A stretch of 64,000 nucleotides of DNA from Buchananella hordeovulneris (GTDB taxonomy: Bacteria; Actinomycetota; Actinomycetes; Actinomycetales; Actinomycetaceae): positions 122,222 to 186,221 of the forward strand of contig NZ_MQVS01000005.1 in the NCBI RefSeq assembly GCF_001907235.1, read 5' to 3'. Below, piece after piece: positions 1 through 8,697 of the stretch. Each line of letters begins with the position of its first letter. The stretch's first letter is position 1. Under the pieces are notes generated by a model. That model ran no database searches and was not told the DNA's origin. It worked only from the letters and a program-made list of their open reading frames with translations. A program made the translations under genes and the position numbers.

Positions 1-510
1 CCTGGCTGCATCTCGCCGGAGACTGCCGGGGCGGACGGCGTCCGCAACGTCGCGCGGCAAGAGGCGGTGCTGTTCTGGCCCATGATCCACGGCACTTACG
101 AGATGACTTCCCCGTTTGGTTGGCGCGTGCACCCCGTGTACGGCGTGCCGCGCCTGCACGAAGGAGTCGATTACTCGGCGCCGCTCGACACCCCGATGTA
201 CGCCCCCGCTGACGGTGTTGTGAAAGATATCACAACGGATGGGTATGGGACGGCGATGACCATCAGCCACAACCTGAATGGCGAGGTGTTCGAGACCGTC
301 TACCGGCACCTGTACCCCAGCACGATTTACGTTGCTGAAGGCCAGGAGGTCCAGGCAGGGCAACACATTGCTGGTGTTGGTAACTCGGGGGTCTCCACCG
401 GTCCGCACCTGCACTTTGAGGTGGTCATCGACGGCACGCCCGTCGATCCAGAAGCGTGGCTTAGCGCACACGAGGCCGTGCAGGTCGGATCCTGCGGCCC
501 GGTTGGGTAA
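1..510 (+). CDS. M23-family (LytM-like) peptidase, C-terminal part
   Basis: The frame is open from base 1 to a TAA at 508-510. The gene therefore begins outside the window, and the ATG at 67 is probably internal. The translated part is essentially one M23 metallopeptidase domain. It shows G-W-R-x-H-P-V-x-G, the zinc-ligand motif H-E-G-V-D, and the C-terminal G-P-H-L-H-F-E that supplies the catalytic and zinc-binding histidines. M23 enzymes cut peptide cross-links in peptidoglycan and act outside the membrane. No signal peptide is visible because the N-terminus is missing. The domain looks intact, so activity is plausible. The substrate and any N-terminal targeting domain cannot be judged. Confidence 0.85.
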   Translation, partial: PGCISPETAGADGVRNVARQEAVLFWPMIHGTYEMTSPFGWRVHPVYGVPRLHEGVDYSAPLDTPMYAPADGVVKDITTDGYGTAMTISHNLNGEVFETVYRHLYPSTIYVAEGQEVQAGQHIAGVGNSGVSTGPHLHFEVVIDGTPVDPEAWLSAHEAVQVGSCGPVG

Positions 511-546
511 AAGCACTGCCGAGAGCCTGCTAGGATTTACTCCGTT

Positions 547-619
547 GCCCCGGTAGCTCAGTGGATAGAGCGCTTGCCTCCGGAGCAAGAAGTCGAAGGT
601 TCGAATCCTTTCCGGGGCA
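547..619 (+). tRNA. tRNA-Arg (anticodon CCG)
   Basis: A 73-nt cloverleaf can be drawn by hand. The acceptor stem GCCCCGG pairs with CCGGGGC (612-618), with discriminator A at 619. The D-arm is GCTC/GAGC, the anticodon stem CTTGC/GCAAG holds loop CTCCGGA (anticodon CCG), and the T-arm contains GGTTCGAATCC. No CCA is encoded. A hairpin terminator follows. Confidence 0.95.
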
Positions 620-624
620 CAACG

Positions 625-657
625 ACGGCGGGTCACCTAAATGGTGGCCCGCCGTTT
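625..657 (+). terminator. Hairpin terminator after tRNA-Arg
   Basis: ACGGCGGGTCACC (625-637) pairs with GGTGGCCCGCCGT (643-655) over 13 bp with one G-T wobble and a 5-nt loop, followed by a short T run. It lies 5 nt after the tRNA end. Confidence 0.75.
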
Positions 658-696
658 GCGTTGCTGTGCGAGGTGGAGATTTGGGGGCTGTAGGCC

Positions 697-855
697 CAAA
701 TGTGTTGTTCTGGGGTTTGGTTTTCGTTGTGTTTGTTGGGCAAAGTGGGGTTTGAAGTTGGGGTGTGGCAACTTCAAGGTCGGACAGATTGTGTTGCTGG
801 CGGGGCTGGTTTTCGTTGTGTTTGCAACGGATTGGTGGTGTTGAAGTTGGTGGGG
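697..855. repeat. Imperfect tandem duplication (89-bp period) at the IS left end
   Basis: Two G/T-rich copies are offset by 89 bp. GGTTTTCGTTGTGTTTG occurs at 719-735 and 808-824, and TTGAAGTTGG at 752-761 and 841-850. The downstream copy contains the better terminal inverted repeat of the insertion sequence. The upstream copy has a degenerate version (around 693-708). This may be a relic of an earlier insertion or a partial duplication of the element's left end. Confidence 0.65.
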
Positions 856-2020
856 TCAGGTTTGGGGGATGAACACTGCCAAATGCCCGCTGTGTGCGGC
901 GGTGATGACTTGGCATGGCAAGACCCGTGGTGGGGCCCAGCGGTGGCGTTGTCGTAGTTGTAACGTTTGGCGGGTTGGGCGCATTGATTCAAGCGCTAAG
1001 CAACTACAGGCTTTCTTGACTTGGCTGTTAGGCGCGGGACGTCAGGCCGACATGCCTGGCGTTGGTAGGACCTTTCGGCGTCACTGCCAAAAGTTTTGGT
1101 GTCTGTGGCCCCTGTCCCCGATCGTGGACGAGGTCCACGAAGTCGTCTTCGTTGACGGTATCCATCTGGGGCGTAAAGCGGTGGTCTTGATTGCCCGCAG
1201 TAGGCACCACGTGCTGGGCTGGTACGTGGCTCGTAACGAAAACTCCCGGGCCTGGGCGGCGCTCTTAGCTAGGATCGCCCCGCCACAGATGGTGGTCACT
1301 GACGGGGGCAGTGGTTTTGATAAGGCCCGCAGACAGCACTGGCCAGGCACTATGGTGCAGCGCTGTACTTTCCATGTTTTTGGGATGATCAAGACCGCTA
1401 CCACCACTCGTCCCAAGCTGGAAGTCTCCCGCCAGCTCTACGCCCTTGGGCTCGATCTGATCCGTCTACACACCCGTGACCAGGCCTTGGGATGGCTCCA
1501 GGCCTACCAAGCCTGGACCACGTGTTGGCAGAGCTTTCTAGATGAGAAGACCACCGGGCCAGACGGCAAGCAATTCTTCACCCACGCGCCCTTGGTCAAG
1601 GCCCGCAACAGTCTGAACCGTCTGCTGCGGGCAGGGGTGTTGTTCAGTTTTCTGGCCCCGGGCTGGCTAACGGTGATGCCCGCGATGAACAACCAGATCG
1701 AAGGAGCAACCAACGCCCCGCTGCGTCAGATGCTGCGCGATCACCGCGGCCTAGGGCTAGTCAGACGGATCAAAGCGATCTTTTGGTGGTGTTACATGCA
1801 CACCCAAGCCCCGCTACCGGCAGTCAAGATCCTTAAAACCATGCCCACCGACGCCCAGATCTAGGCCGCTTACCAAGTTGCTGCTCTCCACGCCCAACCC
1901 GCTGACTTCCTGCCCCGCTAGGGAGACGCCATTGTCTGGAGAGAACTCCACCACACAAGCCCATACCGCAACGACTGGAACTAAGCAACCCACCCCACCC
2001 CCAAGCAACACAATTTGCCC
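782..2020 (+). mobile_element. Insertion sequence, IS256 family (IS1249-like)
   Basis: One transposase gene is bounded by 17-bp terminal inverted repeats that match at 15 of 17 positions: left at 782-798 and right at 2004-2020 (reverse strand), both ending in ATTGTGTTGCT. The element is about 1.24 kb, close to the usual size for the group. The flanks 774-781 and 2021-2028 show no target-site duplication, so either the true left end is the upstream copy near 693 or the duplication has decayed. The family call rests on the transposase. Confidence 0.7.
869..1864 (+). CDS. IS1249-like transposase (IS256 family)
   Basis: 331 aa. The N-terminus has a zinc-ribbon-like C-P-L-C ... C-R-S-C pattern (residues about 7-32), as seen in IS1249-type transposases. 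The core contains F-V-D-G (about residue 94), V-V-T-D-G-G (about 143) and Q-R-C-T-F-H-V-F (about 165). In the IS256/MULE group these segments carry the acidic catalytic residues and the conserved C/H motif. Further on, M-N-N-Q-I-E-G is the usual third acidic region. The frame has no stops or shifts, so the element may be active. The family was recognised from motifs, not from an alignment. Confidence 0.8.
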   Translation: MNTAKCPLCAAVMTWHGKTRGGAQRWRCRSCNVWRVGRIDSSAKQLQAFLTWLLGAGRQADMPGVGRTFRRHCQKFWCLWPLSPIVDEVHEVVFVDGIHLGRKAVVLIARSRHHVLGWYVARNENSRAWAALLARIAPPQMVVTDGGSGFDKARRQHWPGTMVQRCTFHVFGMIKTATTTRPKLEVSRQLYALGLDLIRLHTRDQALGWLQAYQAWTTCWQSFLDEKTTGPDGKQFFTHAPLVKARNSLNRLLRAGVLFSFLAPGWLTVMPAMNNQIEGATNAPLRQMLRDHRGLGLVRRIKAIFWWCYMHTQAPLPAVKILKTMPTDAQI

Positions 2021-2088
2021 TATAACCCGGATGTTTAGCGTCCGGCCACTAACCCCCGCTGTTCCCACTCCTGCCATCTCCGTAGCTT

Positions 2089-2210
2089 CACCATCGTGTC
2101 CTTAGCGCACCATCGTGTCCTTAGTGCACCGTCATGTCCTTAGTGCACCGTCATGTCCTTATTTCAGTGTTTTAAGGGCATGATGGTGACTTAAGGGCAT
2201 GATGGTTGCC
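2089..2210. repeat. 19-bp-period repeat array, four direct plus two inverted units
   Basis: Direct units begin at 2089, 2108, 2127 and 2146, with core CACCATCGTGTCCTTA or CACCGTCATGTCCTTA. Two inverted units (TAAGGGCATGATGGTG-type) begin at 2173 and 2192, also 19 bp apart. The two halves can pair into a long stem. No coding sequence is evident. A related array lies at 2510-2592. Confidence 0.85.
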
Positions 2211-2508
2211 CCGTCATCGGGCAGCAACTCCTCGCGAGTCGTGAATGGCTGGTGCAGGGGGCAGCCCCAAAGACGCCGCTAATCCCACTGCTTGGGCTGT
2301 AACTCCAGCTCGGCAAGGCGTGCGAGGCCTGCCGTACACACACCCCTGCCGCTAACCCGCAAATGCAGCTTCAGCCTGGGGCGAGGCCACCGCCTGGAGG
2401 CAGTGGCAGCATTCCAGCCCCTGCAGCAACAGCCGGAGCCGAGCAGCCTGCACCCCAAAGCAACACGTTTTGGACTGCGGTGCTCAAGGCCATCCTTGCG
2501 GACCTGGC
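2211..2508. other. Non-coding stretch between the two repeat arrays
   Basis: About 300 bp with no convincing gene. Open frames exist on both strands (for example 2292 onward on plus, 2518 downward on minus), but their translations are low-complexity, Pro/Ala/Arg-rich and resemble nothing known. No promoter, tRNA or terminator was recognised. It is probably decayed DNA between repeats. Confidence 0.5.
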
Positions 2509-2509
2509 T

Positions 2510-2592
2510 CACCAGCACGCCTTTGGCTCACCACCATGCCCTTAACACACCAGCACGCCCATATGTCGGTGTTTTTAGGGCGTGCTGGTGGG
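2510..2592. repeat. Second 19-bp-period repeat array
   Basis: Direct units start at 2510, 2529 and 2548, exactly 19 bp apart, with core CACCAGCACGCCC or CACCACCATGCCCTTA. One inverted unit TAGGGCGTGCTGGTG lies at 2576-2590. Period and layout match the array at 2089-2210, but the middle bases differ. Within each array, the differences are matched between the direct and inverted halves. Confidence 0.8.
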
Positions 2593-2695
2593 GTTCCTGG
2601 CTACCTACTTCTTTGGCTTCGCCGACGCGGACGCAGACACCGCCCGGGATGTCAAGAAGGTCCGCCTCGGCAACCGCGCACCGGTAGCGCGCTGA
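2588..2695 (+). pseudogene. 3' remnant of a gene (possibly a membrane transporter)
   Basis: A short in-frame segment runs from the edge of the repeat array to a TGA at 2693-2695. It uses GC-ending codons like a real gene and reads G-F-L-A-T-Y-F-F-G-F-A-D, followed by a hydrophilic tail. The hydrophobic-then-charged end, directly followed by a strong terminator, looks like the C-terminus of a membrane protein. A PTS EIIC-like permease is one guess. The rest of the gene is missing upstream, where the repeats begin. Confidence 0.4.
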
Positions 2696-2710
2696 GCGAA
2701 CCGGCAAGGG

Positions 2711-2745
2711 GTGGGGCCCGGCAGCAGCGTGCTGCCGGGCCCCAC
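2711..2745. terminator. Strong bidirectional hairpin terminator
   Basis: GTGGGGCCCGGCAGCA (2711-2726) pairs perfectly over 16 bp with TGCTGCCGGGCCCCAC (2730-2745) around a 3-nt loop. It sits between the gene remnant ending at 2695 and the convergent kinase gene ending at 2766, so it can serve both strands. Confidence 0.85.
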
Positions 2746-2765
2746 CGGATGCTGCCGCACCTCGC

Positions 2766-4007
2766 TCAGGCGACTACGGTGCGCTGCACGCCTTGCCCGG
2801 GACGGGTGATGATCGTGGAGGCACGGCTGCCCTCTTCGGGCCAATGTGTCTGGTATTCAGCCAGCCAACGCGCCGCGAAATCTTCCGCGTCGCCACTGGG
2901 CACGAGCGCCCACACCGAGCCACCGAAGCCGGCCCCGAAGGCGCTGGCGGCCACGGCCCCGCTGCTGCGCGCCAGGCGGTGCAGCGAGATGGTCTGCGGC
3001 ACCTGGTTGGAGAGCCCCTCCTCGGTCCAGGTCTGGGACTGATCCACCAGCCGCCCGAACTCAGCGAGGTCGTGCGCGGCCAACGCGTCGGCAGCCGCGG
3101 GTACCAGGGACTCCGATTCGGCGAGGAATTGCTCGAACCGTCCGCGCAGGTAGCTGGTGCGGCCGAGCAGTTTGCGCATGATTTCGGGGGCGTCGGGCTG
3201 GGACCGCACGGCGGAGGCCAGGTAGATGTCGTGGCGATCCATGGCCTTGTTCCACAGGGCAACTATCTCTCGAGTGGAGAGGGAGGCCCGGTTGTACAGT
3301 TCGCGCGCTTGGCCCGATTTTTCGGCGAGCACGCCGGAGACGGCGATCACGAACGTGTGGTCGGTGGGGAAGGGCACGCGCCGCTCGTAGCGGGTGGGGC
3401 AGAACGAGTACTGCGACAGCTCCCCGGCGGTGCAGCACAGCATGGCGGTGTGGTCCTCCGAACCGCCAAATGTGCCGACCCCGGCGTGTCCGGCCAGGTC
3501 GCCGAAGCTTTGGCCGTTCTCGATGCAGGCGAGGTAGGCGGCGTACTGCTCCAAGGTCGTGATGTTGTCACGGAAGACATCGGTGCTTTCGATGCCTGCG
3601 ATATCGATGAGGCAGCGGGCCAGCCCGACGATCATCGCTGAGGAGGAGGACATGCCCGAAGCGAGCGGCAAGGTGGAGGAGACGTGGATTTGCGCGCCGC
3701 GCACTGCGGTGGGGAAGTTGGTGGCCAGGCGGGCGGCGACAGCCGCTGGGTAGCCGGACCAGTGCCCGTGCCGATCCTCGTGTTGGGCTGCGAACGGCAC
3801 CTCGACCACCTCGCCCGGAATGGCCTCGGAGGTGACGCGCAGGACTGGCTCATCGATGGCCGTGGCGGCAAAGGTGATGCCGACGTCGGAGGCCGCCAGT
3901 AGGGAGCGTCCGCCCGCATAGTCGGTGTGTTTTCCGAGCACTTCGATGCGGCCCGGCACCGTCCAGGTGACCTTTTCGGCGGGTGCGGACAGCGGCGTGA
4001 TGGTCAC
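2766..4007 (-). CDS. GHMP-family sugar kinase, divergent galactokinase-like
   Basis: 413 aa, starting at a GTG that overlaps the upstream nucleotidyltransferase stop by 4 nt (GTGA). Near the N-terminus is G-R-I-E-V-L-G-K-H-T-D-Y, the galactokinase signature but with Lys where GalK normally has Glu. The GHMP ATP-binding motif is P-L-A-S-G-M-S-S-S-S-A, and the C-terminus has G-F-G-G-S. Where galactokinases carry C-G-x-M-D-Q, this protein has F-G-G-S-E-D-H-T-A. It probably phosphorylates a sugar at C1 to feed its partner. Galactose is possible, but the altered motifs and the coupling make another sugar just as likely. Confidence 0.75.
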   Translation of the reverse strand: MTITPLSAPAEKVTWTVPGRIEVLGKHTDYAGGRSLLAASDVGITFAATAIDEPVLRVTSEAIPGEVVEVPFAAQHEDRHGHWSGYPAAVAARLATNFPTAVRGAQIHVSSTLPLASGMSSSSAMIVGLARCLIDIAGIESTDVFRDNITTLEQYAAYLACIENGQSFGDLAGHAGVGTFGGSEDHTAMLCCTAGELSQYSFCPTRYERRVPFPTDHTFVIAVSGVLAEKSGQARELYNRASLSTREIVALWNKAMDRHDIYLASAVRSQPDAPEIMRKLLGRTSYLRGRFEQFLAESESLVPAAADALAAHDLAEFGRLVDQSQTWTEEGLSNQVPQTISLHRLARSSGAVAASAFGAGFGGSVWALVPSGDAEDFAARWLAEYQTHWPEEGSRASTIITRPGQGVQRTVVA

Positions 4008-4813
4008 AGGACTACCTCGGTGTCAGCCAACGCCGCTTGCACCGCCGCAATGTCGGTGCGGCGCGACATGTCCAAGACGCCCACCGCGGCGCGCACCACG
4101 GTGAAAGGGGTTCCCGCAGCGATCGCTGCTCGCACGGCGTCGGGCAGCTCGTACTCGCCCCGCACCGACTTAGCAATCGAGCGGCAGGCGGTGAAGATCG
4201 CGGGCGTGAACACCCACGCGTTCATGTTGGTGGGGGCGTCCTCGCCCAGTTCGGCAATTTGCGTGGGGGTCGGCTTTTCGACGATGTCCACCATGGTGCC
4301 GTCAGCGGCAACCTCGATGAGGGCGAAGGCGGCGATGCGGTCGGCGGGAATATTGGACTGGGACACTAGAGCCTCTCGGTCGAAGCCGACGACGCCTGCC
4401 CCCGGAAGCTCCGTCAGGGCCCGCAGGGCACTGACGGGGTAGTAGTTGTCGGAATTGAGCACGAGGAAGGAGTCCTCGCCCGCGAAGTCCGCGGCAGCGG
4501 CGACGGCGTCGGCGGTGCCGAGCGGTTCGACCTGGACGGCGTAGTGAATCTTGACCCGGCTGGTGGGCACGGTGTCGTAGTAGTCGCGGAAGATGTTGTG
4601 CTCGGGGCCGATGACGAGGCAGACGTCGGTGATACCGGCATCGGCGAGGGCGGAGATGACGTAGTCCAGGAATGGGCGGCCGATGTCGATCATTCCTTTG
4701 GCGCCGACGTCAGCGGCCGCACTGGCGGGGGCGGCGGAGTCTTGCTCCCGCATGCGGGTGCCGAGACCGCGGGCGAGGATTACTGCCTTCGTCGTCTTAG
4801 TCATGGGCCACAT
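4004..4813 (-). CDS. Sugar-1-phosphate nucleotidyltransferase
   Basis: 269 aa NTP_transferase fold. The N-terminus reads A-V-I-L-A-R-G-L-G-T-R-M, the nucleotide-binding signature (usually L-A-G-G-x-G-T-R) with Arg in place of the first Gly. L-N-S-D-N-Y-Y near residue 120 is the metal-binding region, and V-E-K-P follows near 180. It should join a sugar-1-phosphate to an NTP to make an NDP-sugar and pyrophosphate. The coupled downstream kinase suggests a two-step sugar-salvage pathway like those for fucose or heptose. The first ATG has a GGAGAG box 11 nt upstream. A second ATG three codons in is an alternative. Sugar and nucleotide cannot be told from sequence. Confidence 0.75.
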   Translation of the reverse strand: MWPMTKTTKAVILARGLGTRMREQDSAAPASAAADVGAKGMIDIGRPFLDYVISALADAGITDVCLVIGPEHNIFRDYYDTVPTSRVKIHYAVQVEPLGTADAVAAAADFAGEDSFLVLNSDNYYPVSALRALTELPGAGVVGFDREALVSQSNIPADRIAAFALIEVAADGTMVDIVEKPTPTQIAELGEDAPTNMNAWVFTPAIFTACRSIAKSVRGEYELPDAVRAAIAAGTPFTVVRAAVGVLDMSRRTDIAAVQAALADTEVVL

Positions 4814-4858
4814 GGTAGTGGCCGCTCTCCGTTCCTGGCGCGAATCCGGCCCGTGTGG

Positions 4859-5428
4859 TTACCGGGTGGCAGTCAGTCGCCGCCGACGCACCAGGGCCCA
4901 GATCCCGAAACTGAGGGCGAGGACGAAAGTGAGCATGACCCCAACCGTTTTCGTGAGAGAGAACCAGGAACCCAGCTGGGGCAGGGTGGGGCTGACCTCG
5001 GGGTAGGCGCGCAGTGCCAACCAAGTGCAGACATTTTCGCCCCAGTCACTGAGGCCCGCCAGCACCGGAATTAGGGATATCAGCCGTGCGGGGCGGGGCA
5101 GGCCCAGGTACCGGGTTAAGGCGGCCAATAGCAACCCGAAGGAGGTCATGAACAGGGCGGGATACACCATGTCGACGGGGAGCTGAATGTGCTGGTAGTA
5201 GTCACGACCCTCGACGCCGAGGGCTTCGTAGAGGCTGACGGTTTCGGCGTGGCTGAGTCCCGTGGGGGACAGGTCGGCGAGTTGGTGTCCGGGCGCGAAG
5301 CCCTGGAGCGCGGGGGTGGTGATCAACAGGAGGGTGAGGTAGACCCCGCCGGTGAGGGCCAAGAGGGTGAGCAGCAGGCCGATGCGGGTGCGGGAGGTCA
5401 GGGGAGTGCCGACCGAGGTTTCATCCAT
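4859..5428 (-). CDS. Integral membrane protein of unknown function
   Basis: 189 aa with about four hydrophobic segments (near residues 15-37, 88-107, 118-134 and 158-180) and a basic C-terminal tail (V-R-R-R-R). The loop between the first two helices is long and polar. The motif L-S-D-W-G-E-N-V-C-T-W in the third segment is notable for charged residues within a helix. I do not recognise the family. It stands alone between the nucleotidyltransferase and argS, which is divergent from it. Confidence 0.6.
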   Translation of the reverse strand: MDETSVGTPLTSRTRIGLLLTLLALTGGVYLTLLLITTPALQGFAPGHQLADLSPTGLSHAETVSLYEALGVEGRDYYQHIQLPVDMVYPALFMTSFGLLLAALTRYLGLPRPARLISLIPVLAGLSDWGENVCTWLALRAYPEVSPTLPQLGSWFSLTKTVGVMLTFVLALSFGIWALVRRRRLTATR

Positions 5429-5566
5429 ATTTCAACTTTAACCCCGTCCATCTTCTGGTGGGGCCAGTTTGCCCCCGCCGACCAGAGACGAAAGCTAACT
5501 GTGATGCTGGCCGCGCCTGCCGCCGACAGTCCAAGACGGGCTCAGGGGACGTAATAGGCTTTGGTC

Positions 5567-7246
5567 ATGACACCTGCTGAGCTTGCCGCGCACGTGCGCA
5601 CCGCCCTGTTAGCCCTCATCGACGCGGGCCAAGTAGCCCTCGATCCGGCCGAGGTGCCGGACCCAGTCAAGGTGGAGCGTCCCCGATCCCGTGAGCACGG
5701 CGACTGGGCAACCAACGTGGCCCTCCAGCTGGGCAAGAAGGCGGGCACCAACCCCCGGGCGTTGGCGGAGCTGCTGGCCGCGCAGCTGCGGGAGATTGAG
5801 GGGATCGACAGCATAGAGATCGCGGGTCCGGGTTTCTTGAACATTCGCCTGTCGTCGGGGGCCGCCGGCGAGCTGGCGCGCACCATTTTGACGCAGGGCG
5901 AGGCCTACGGACACACGAACACCGGGGCAGGCCACCACGTCAACCTGGAATACGTCTCCGCCAACCCGACCGGCCCGGTGCACCTGGGCGGGGCCCGGTG
6001 GGCCGCCGTTGGCGACACCCTGGCCCGCCTGTTTGCCGCCACCGGCGCCAAGGTGACTCGCGAGTACTACTTCAACGACCACGGTGCGCAGATCGACCGT
6101 TTTGCCCGCTCGCTGTACGCCCGGGCGCTGGGGCAAGAACCCCCGGAGGACGGCTACGGCGGCCAGTACATCGAAGACATCGCCAACCAGGTTTTGGCCC
6201 AGCAAGCCGAGCGCGGTGAGCCGGACCCGCGGCAGCTGCCCGAAGAGCAGGCCGTCGAGGTCTTCCGGGCCAACGGCGTGGAGTTCATGTTCGCGGAGAT
6301 CAAGCAGCGACTGGCTGACTTCCGCACCGAGTTCGACGTCTTCTTCCACGAGGACTCCCTGCACACCTCCGGGGCGGTCGCACGCGCCATCGACCAGCTG
6401 CGGGGACGCGGCGTGATCTTCGAAGAGGGAGGCGCCACCTGGCTGCGCACCACTGACTTCGGGGACGACAAGGATCGCGTGCTCATCAAGTCCGACGGGG
6501 CCCCCGCCTACTTTGCCGCTGATGTCGCCTACTACCTCGACAAGCGGGACCGCGGTGCCGACAAGTCCATCTACCTGCTGGGAGCCGACCACCACGGCTA
6601 CGTCGGCCGCATGATGGCCCTGTGCGCCGCCTTCGGCGACACCCCCGGGGAAAACATGGAAATCCTCATCGGCCAGATGGTGAACCTGGTCAGTGGTGGG
6701 GAAGCGGTACGCATGTCCAAGCGGGCCGGCAACATTGTCACCTTGGACGACCTGGTGGACGCCGTCGGCGTCGACGCCGCCCGCTACGCCCTGGTGCGTT
6801 CCTCCATGGACTCGCAGATCGACATCGACCTGGATCTGCTGCGCTCCACCTCAAGCGAAAACCCCGTCTACTACGTGCAGTACGCCCACGCTCGTACCTG
6901 CAACGTCGCCCGCAATGCCGCCGCCCACGGAGTGCGGCGCGAGGACGGCTTCGACCCGGCCGAGCTGTCTGCGCCCGCCGACGCCGAGCTGCTGGGCGAA
7001 TTGGCGCGCTTCCCCGAGATCGTGGCGCAGGCCGCTGAACTGTCTGAACCCCACCGGGTGGCCCGCTACCTCGAGTCCACCGCCGCGGCCTACCACACGT
7101 GGTACGGCAAGTGTCGCGTCACGCCGCGCGGGGACGACCCAGTCACGCCTGCGCACGTGGCCCGCCTGTGGCTCAACGACGCAGTCACCCAGGTGCTCGC
7201 CAACGGCCTGCGGTTGCTCGGCGTCTCCGCCCCGGAGCGCATGTGA
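5567..7246 (+). CDS. argS: Arginyl-tRNA synthetase
   Basis: 559 aa from the ATG at 5567. A TTG at 5561 in the same frame is an alternative. This class I synthetase charges tRNA-Arg. The HIGH-type motif is [10 protein letters not shown], and the KMSK-type motif is R-M-S-K-R-A-G-N. An N-terminal Arg_S add-on domain and a C-terminal DALR anticodon-binding domain fit the full length, and the protein ends L-G-V-S-A-P-E-R-M as the family usually does. It is first in a run with lysA, hom, thrC and thrB, whose order is conserved in actinobacteria. Confidence 0.96.
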   Translation: MTPAELAAHVRTALLALIDAGQVALDPAEVPDPVKVERPRSREHGDWATNVALQLGKKAGTNPRALAELLAAQLREIEGIDSIEIAGPGFLNIRLSSGAAGELARTILTQGEAYGHTNTGAGHHVNLEYVSANPTGPVHLGGARWAAVGDTLARLFAATGAKVTREYYFNDHGAQIDRFARSLYARALGQEPPEDGYGGQYIEDIANQVLAQQAERGEPDPRQLPEEQAVEVFRANGVEFMFAEIKQRLADFRTEFDVFFHEDSLHTSGAVARAIDQLRGRGVIFEEGGATWLRTTDFGDDKDRVLIKSDGAPAYFAADVAYYLDKRDRGADKSIYLLGADHHGYVGRMMALCAAFGDTPGENMEILIGQMVNLVSGGEAVRMSKRAGNIVTLDDLVDAVGVDAARYALVRSSMDSQIDIDLDLLRSTSSENPVYYVQYAHARTCNVARNAAAHGVRREDGFDPAELSAPADAELLGELARFPEIVAQAAELSEPHRVARYLESTAAAYHTWYGKCRVTPRGDDPVTPAHVARLWLNDAVTQVLANGLRLLGVSAPERM

Positions 7247-8622
7247 CCGGCGGGGCGCCGTTGGCCTGCCCTGAGCCCGACCAACGGCCCGACCTGTGGC
7301 CCGCCAACGTGCGGCGGGCAGCTGACGGCGCCCTGACCATGGCGGGGCAGCGGCTGCCGGACTTAGCGGCCCAGTTCTCCACCCCCGCCTACCTGCTGGA
7401 TGCGGCCGATTTGGCGGGTCGCGCCGAGGTGTACGCCACCGCGTTCGCCGAGGAGTTTTGGCCCAACTACGGCATGAACGGCGCCGACGTCTACTACGCC
7501 GGTAAGGCGTTTTTGTGCCGGTACGTGGTGCGCACCGTCGTCGACCACGGCCTGGGCGTGGACACGGCTACCGGCGGGGAGCTGGAGATCGCGCTCGCAG
7601 CGGGCGCGGACCCGGGACGGCTGACTCTGCACGGCAACAACAAATCGCGGGCCGAGATCGAGCGGGCGCTGCAGGCCGGGGTGGGACGCCTGGTGTTGGA
7701 TTCCCTGCCTGAGATCGACTTTGTGGCCGAGATCGCCGCGCGCTTGGGCGTGGTAGCGCCCGTCATGGTGCGGGTGACCACCGGGGTGCACGCGGGCGGC
7801 CACTCCTACATCTCCACCGCCCACGAGGATCAGAAGTTCGGGTTGTCGGTGGCGGCGGGCAGCGCGCTGGAGGCACTGACCCGGGTGGCTGCGCATCCGC
7901 AACTGCGGTTGGTTGGGATCCACTCGCACATCGGCTCGCAGATCTTCGATTTGACCGGCTACCAGGTGGCTGGGCGGGCAATTTTGGAGTTGCGGGCCGC
8001 CCTGCAAGCGCGTGGTATCGCGGTCCCGGAGGTGGACTTCGGCGGCGGGGTGGCGGTGGCCTACACGGACGCCGACCCCGTGGCGCCGTCGGCTGCCACC
8101 TTTGCACGCACGCTGGCCGAGCTGGTGCGCACCGAGTGTGAGCGCCTGGGTACCGACGTGCCGCACGTGAGCGTGGAGATGGGGCGGGCCATTATCGCCC
8201 CCACGACGCTCACGCTTTACACCGTCGGCACGGTCAAGCCAGTGCAGCTCGACGACGGGGGCTCGCGCCTCTACGTCTCCGTCGACGGGGGCATGAGTGA
8301 CAACATTCGCCCCGCTCTCTACGGTGCGGCCTATACCGCCACCCTGGCCAATCGTCGGTCGGCCGCTCAGTTGGTGACGGCCCGGGTGGTGGGACGACAC
8401 TGCGAGTCCGGCGACATCGTGGTCCACGACGTGGCCCTGCCCGCCGACATCACTGCCGGGGATCTGTTGGCTGTCCCCGTCACGGGGGCCTACGGCCGGT
8501 CGATGGCCAGCAACTACAACGCCGTGCCGCGACCGCCCGTGGTGGCGGTGACACAAGACGGGGCGCAGGCAATCGTGCGCCGCGAGACGGTGGCGGACCT
8601 GCTGTCCCTCGACATCGGCTAA
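7243..8622 (+). CDS. lysA: Diaminopimelate decarboxylase
   Basis: 459 aa from a GTG that overlaps the argS stop (GTGA). The open frame extends upstream, but the overlap start gives the family's usual N-terminus. It is a PLP enzyme of the alanine-racemase fold that makes L-lysine from meso-diaminopimelate. The PLP lysine lies in Y-Y-A-G-K-A. H-S-H-I-G-S-Q, D-F-G-G-G and C-E-S-G-D are the expected substrate/PLP motifs, and G-A-Y ... N-Y-N occurs near the end. The usual E-P-G-R is E-M-G-R here. It is translationally coupled to argS. Confidence 0.95.
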   Translation: MTGGAPLACPEPDQRPDLWPANVRRAADGALTMAGQRLPDLAAQFSTPAYLLDAADLAGRAEVYATAFAEEFWPNYGMNGADVYYAGKAFLCRYVVRTVVDHGLGVDTATGGELEIALAAGADPGRLTLHGNNKSRAEIERALQAGVGRLVLDSLPEIDFVAEIAARLGVVAPVMVRVTTGVHAGGHSYISTAHEDQKFGLSVAAGSALEALTRVAAHPQLRLVGIHSHIGSQIFDLTGYQVAGRAILELRAALQARGIAVPEVDFGGGVAVAYTDADPVAPSAATFARTLAELVRTECERLGTDVPHVSVEMGRAIIAPTTLTLYTVGTVKPVQLDDGGSRLYVSVDGGMSDNIRPALYGAAYTATLANRRSAAQLVTARVVGRHCESGDIVVHDVALPADITAGDLLAVPVTGAYGRSMASNYNAVPRPPVVAVTQDGAQAIVRRETVADLLSLDIG

Positions 8623-8660
8623 AGGTCGGACACTCTGCCCGCCTCCGGTGGTGTGGCCCA

Positions 8661-8692
8661 TATACTGCGCCCAGACCCACCAAGCTCAGGAG
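8661..8692 (+). promoter_or_regulatory. Possible promoter -10 and ribosome-binding site for hom
   Basis: TATACT at 8661-8666 resembles a sigma-70 -10 box, but no good -35 is visible. CAGGAG at 8687-8692 is a clear ribosome-binding site 5 nt before the ATG at 8698 and decides that start over in-frame upstream codons. Confidence 0.4.
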
Positions 8693-8697
8693 TTTGC

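Noticed and set aside
2089..2592. CRISPR array
   Set aside because: Repeats are contiguous at 19 bp without spacers, and no cas gene is present.
5429..5566. Riboswitch or T-box ahead of argS
   Set aside because: The 138-bp gap shows no T-box motif or long paired structure that I could trace.
7099..7242. Upstream extension of lysA within argS
   Set aside because: It overlaps the argS C-terminus in another frame; the GTGA overlap start fits LysA length and operon coupling.
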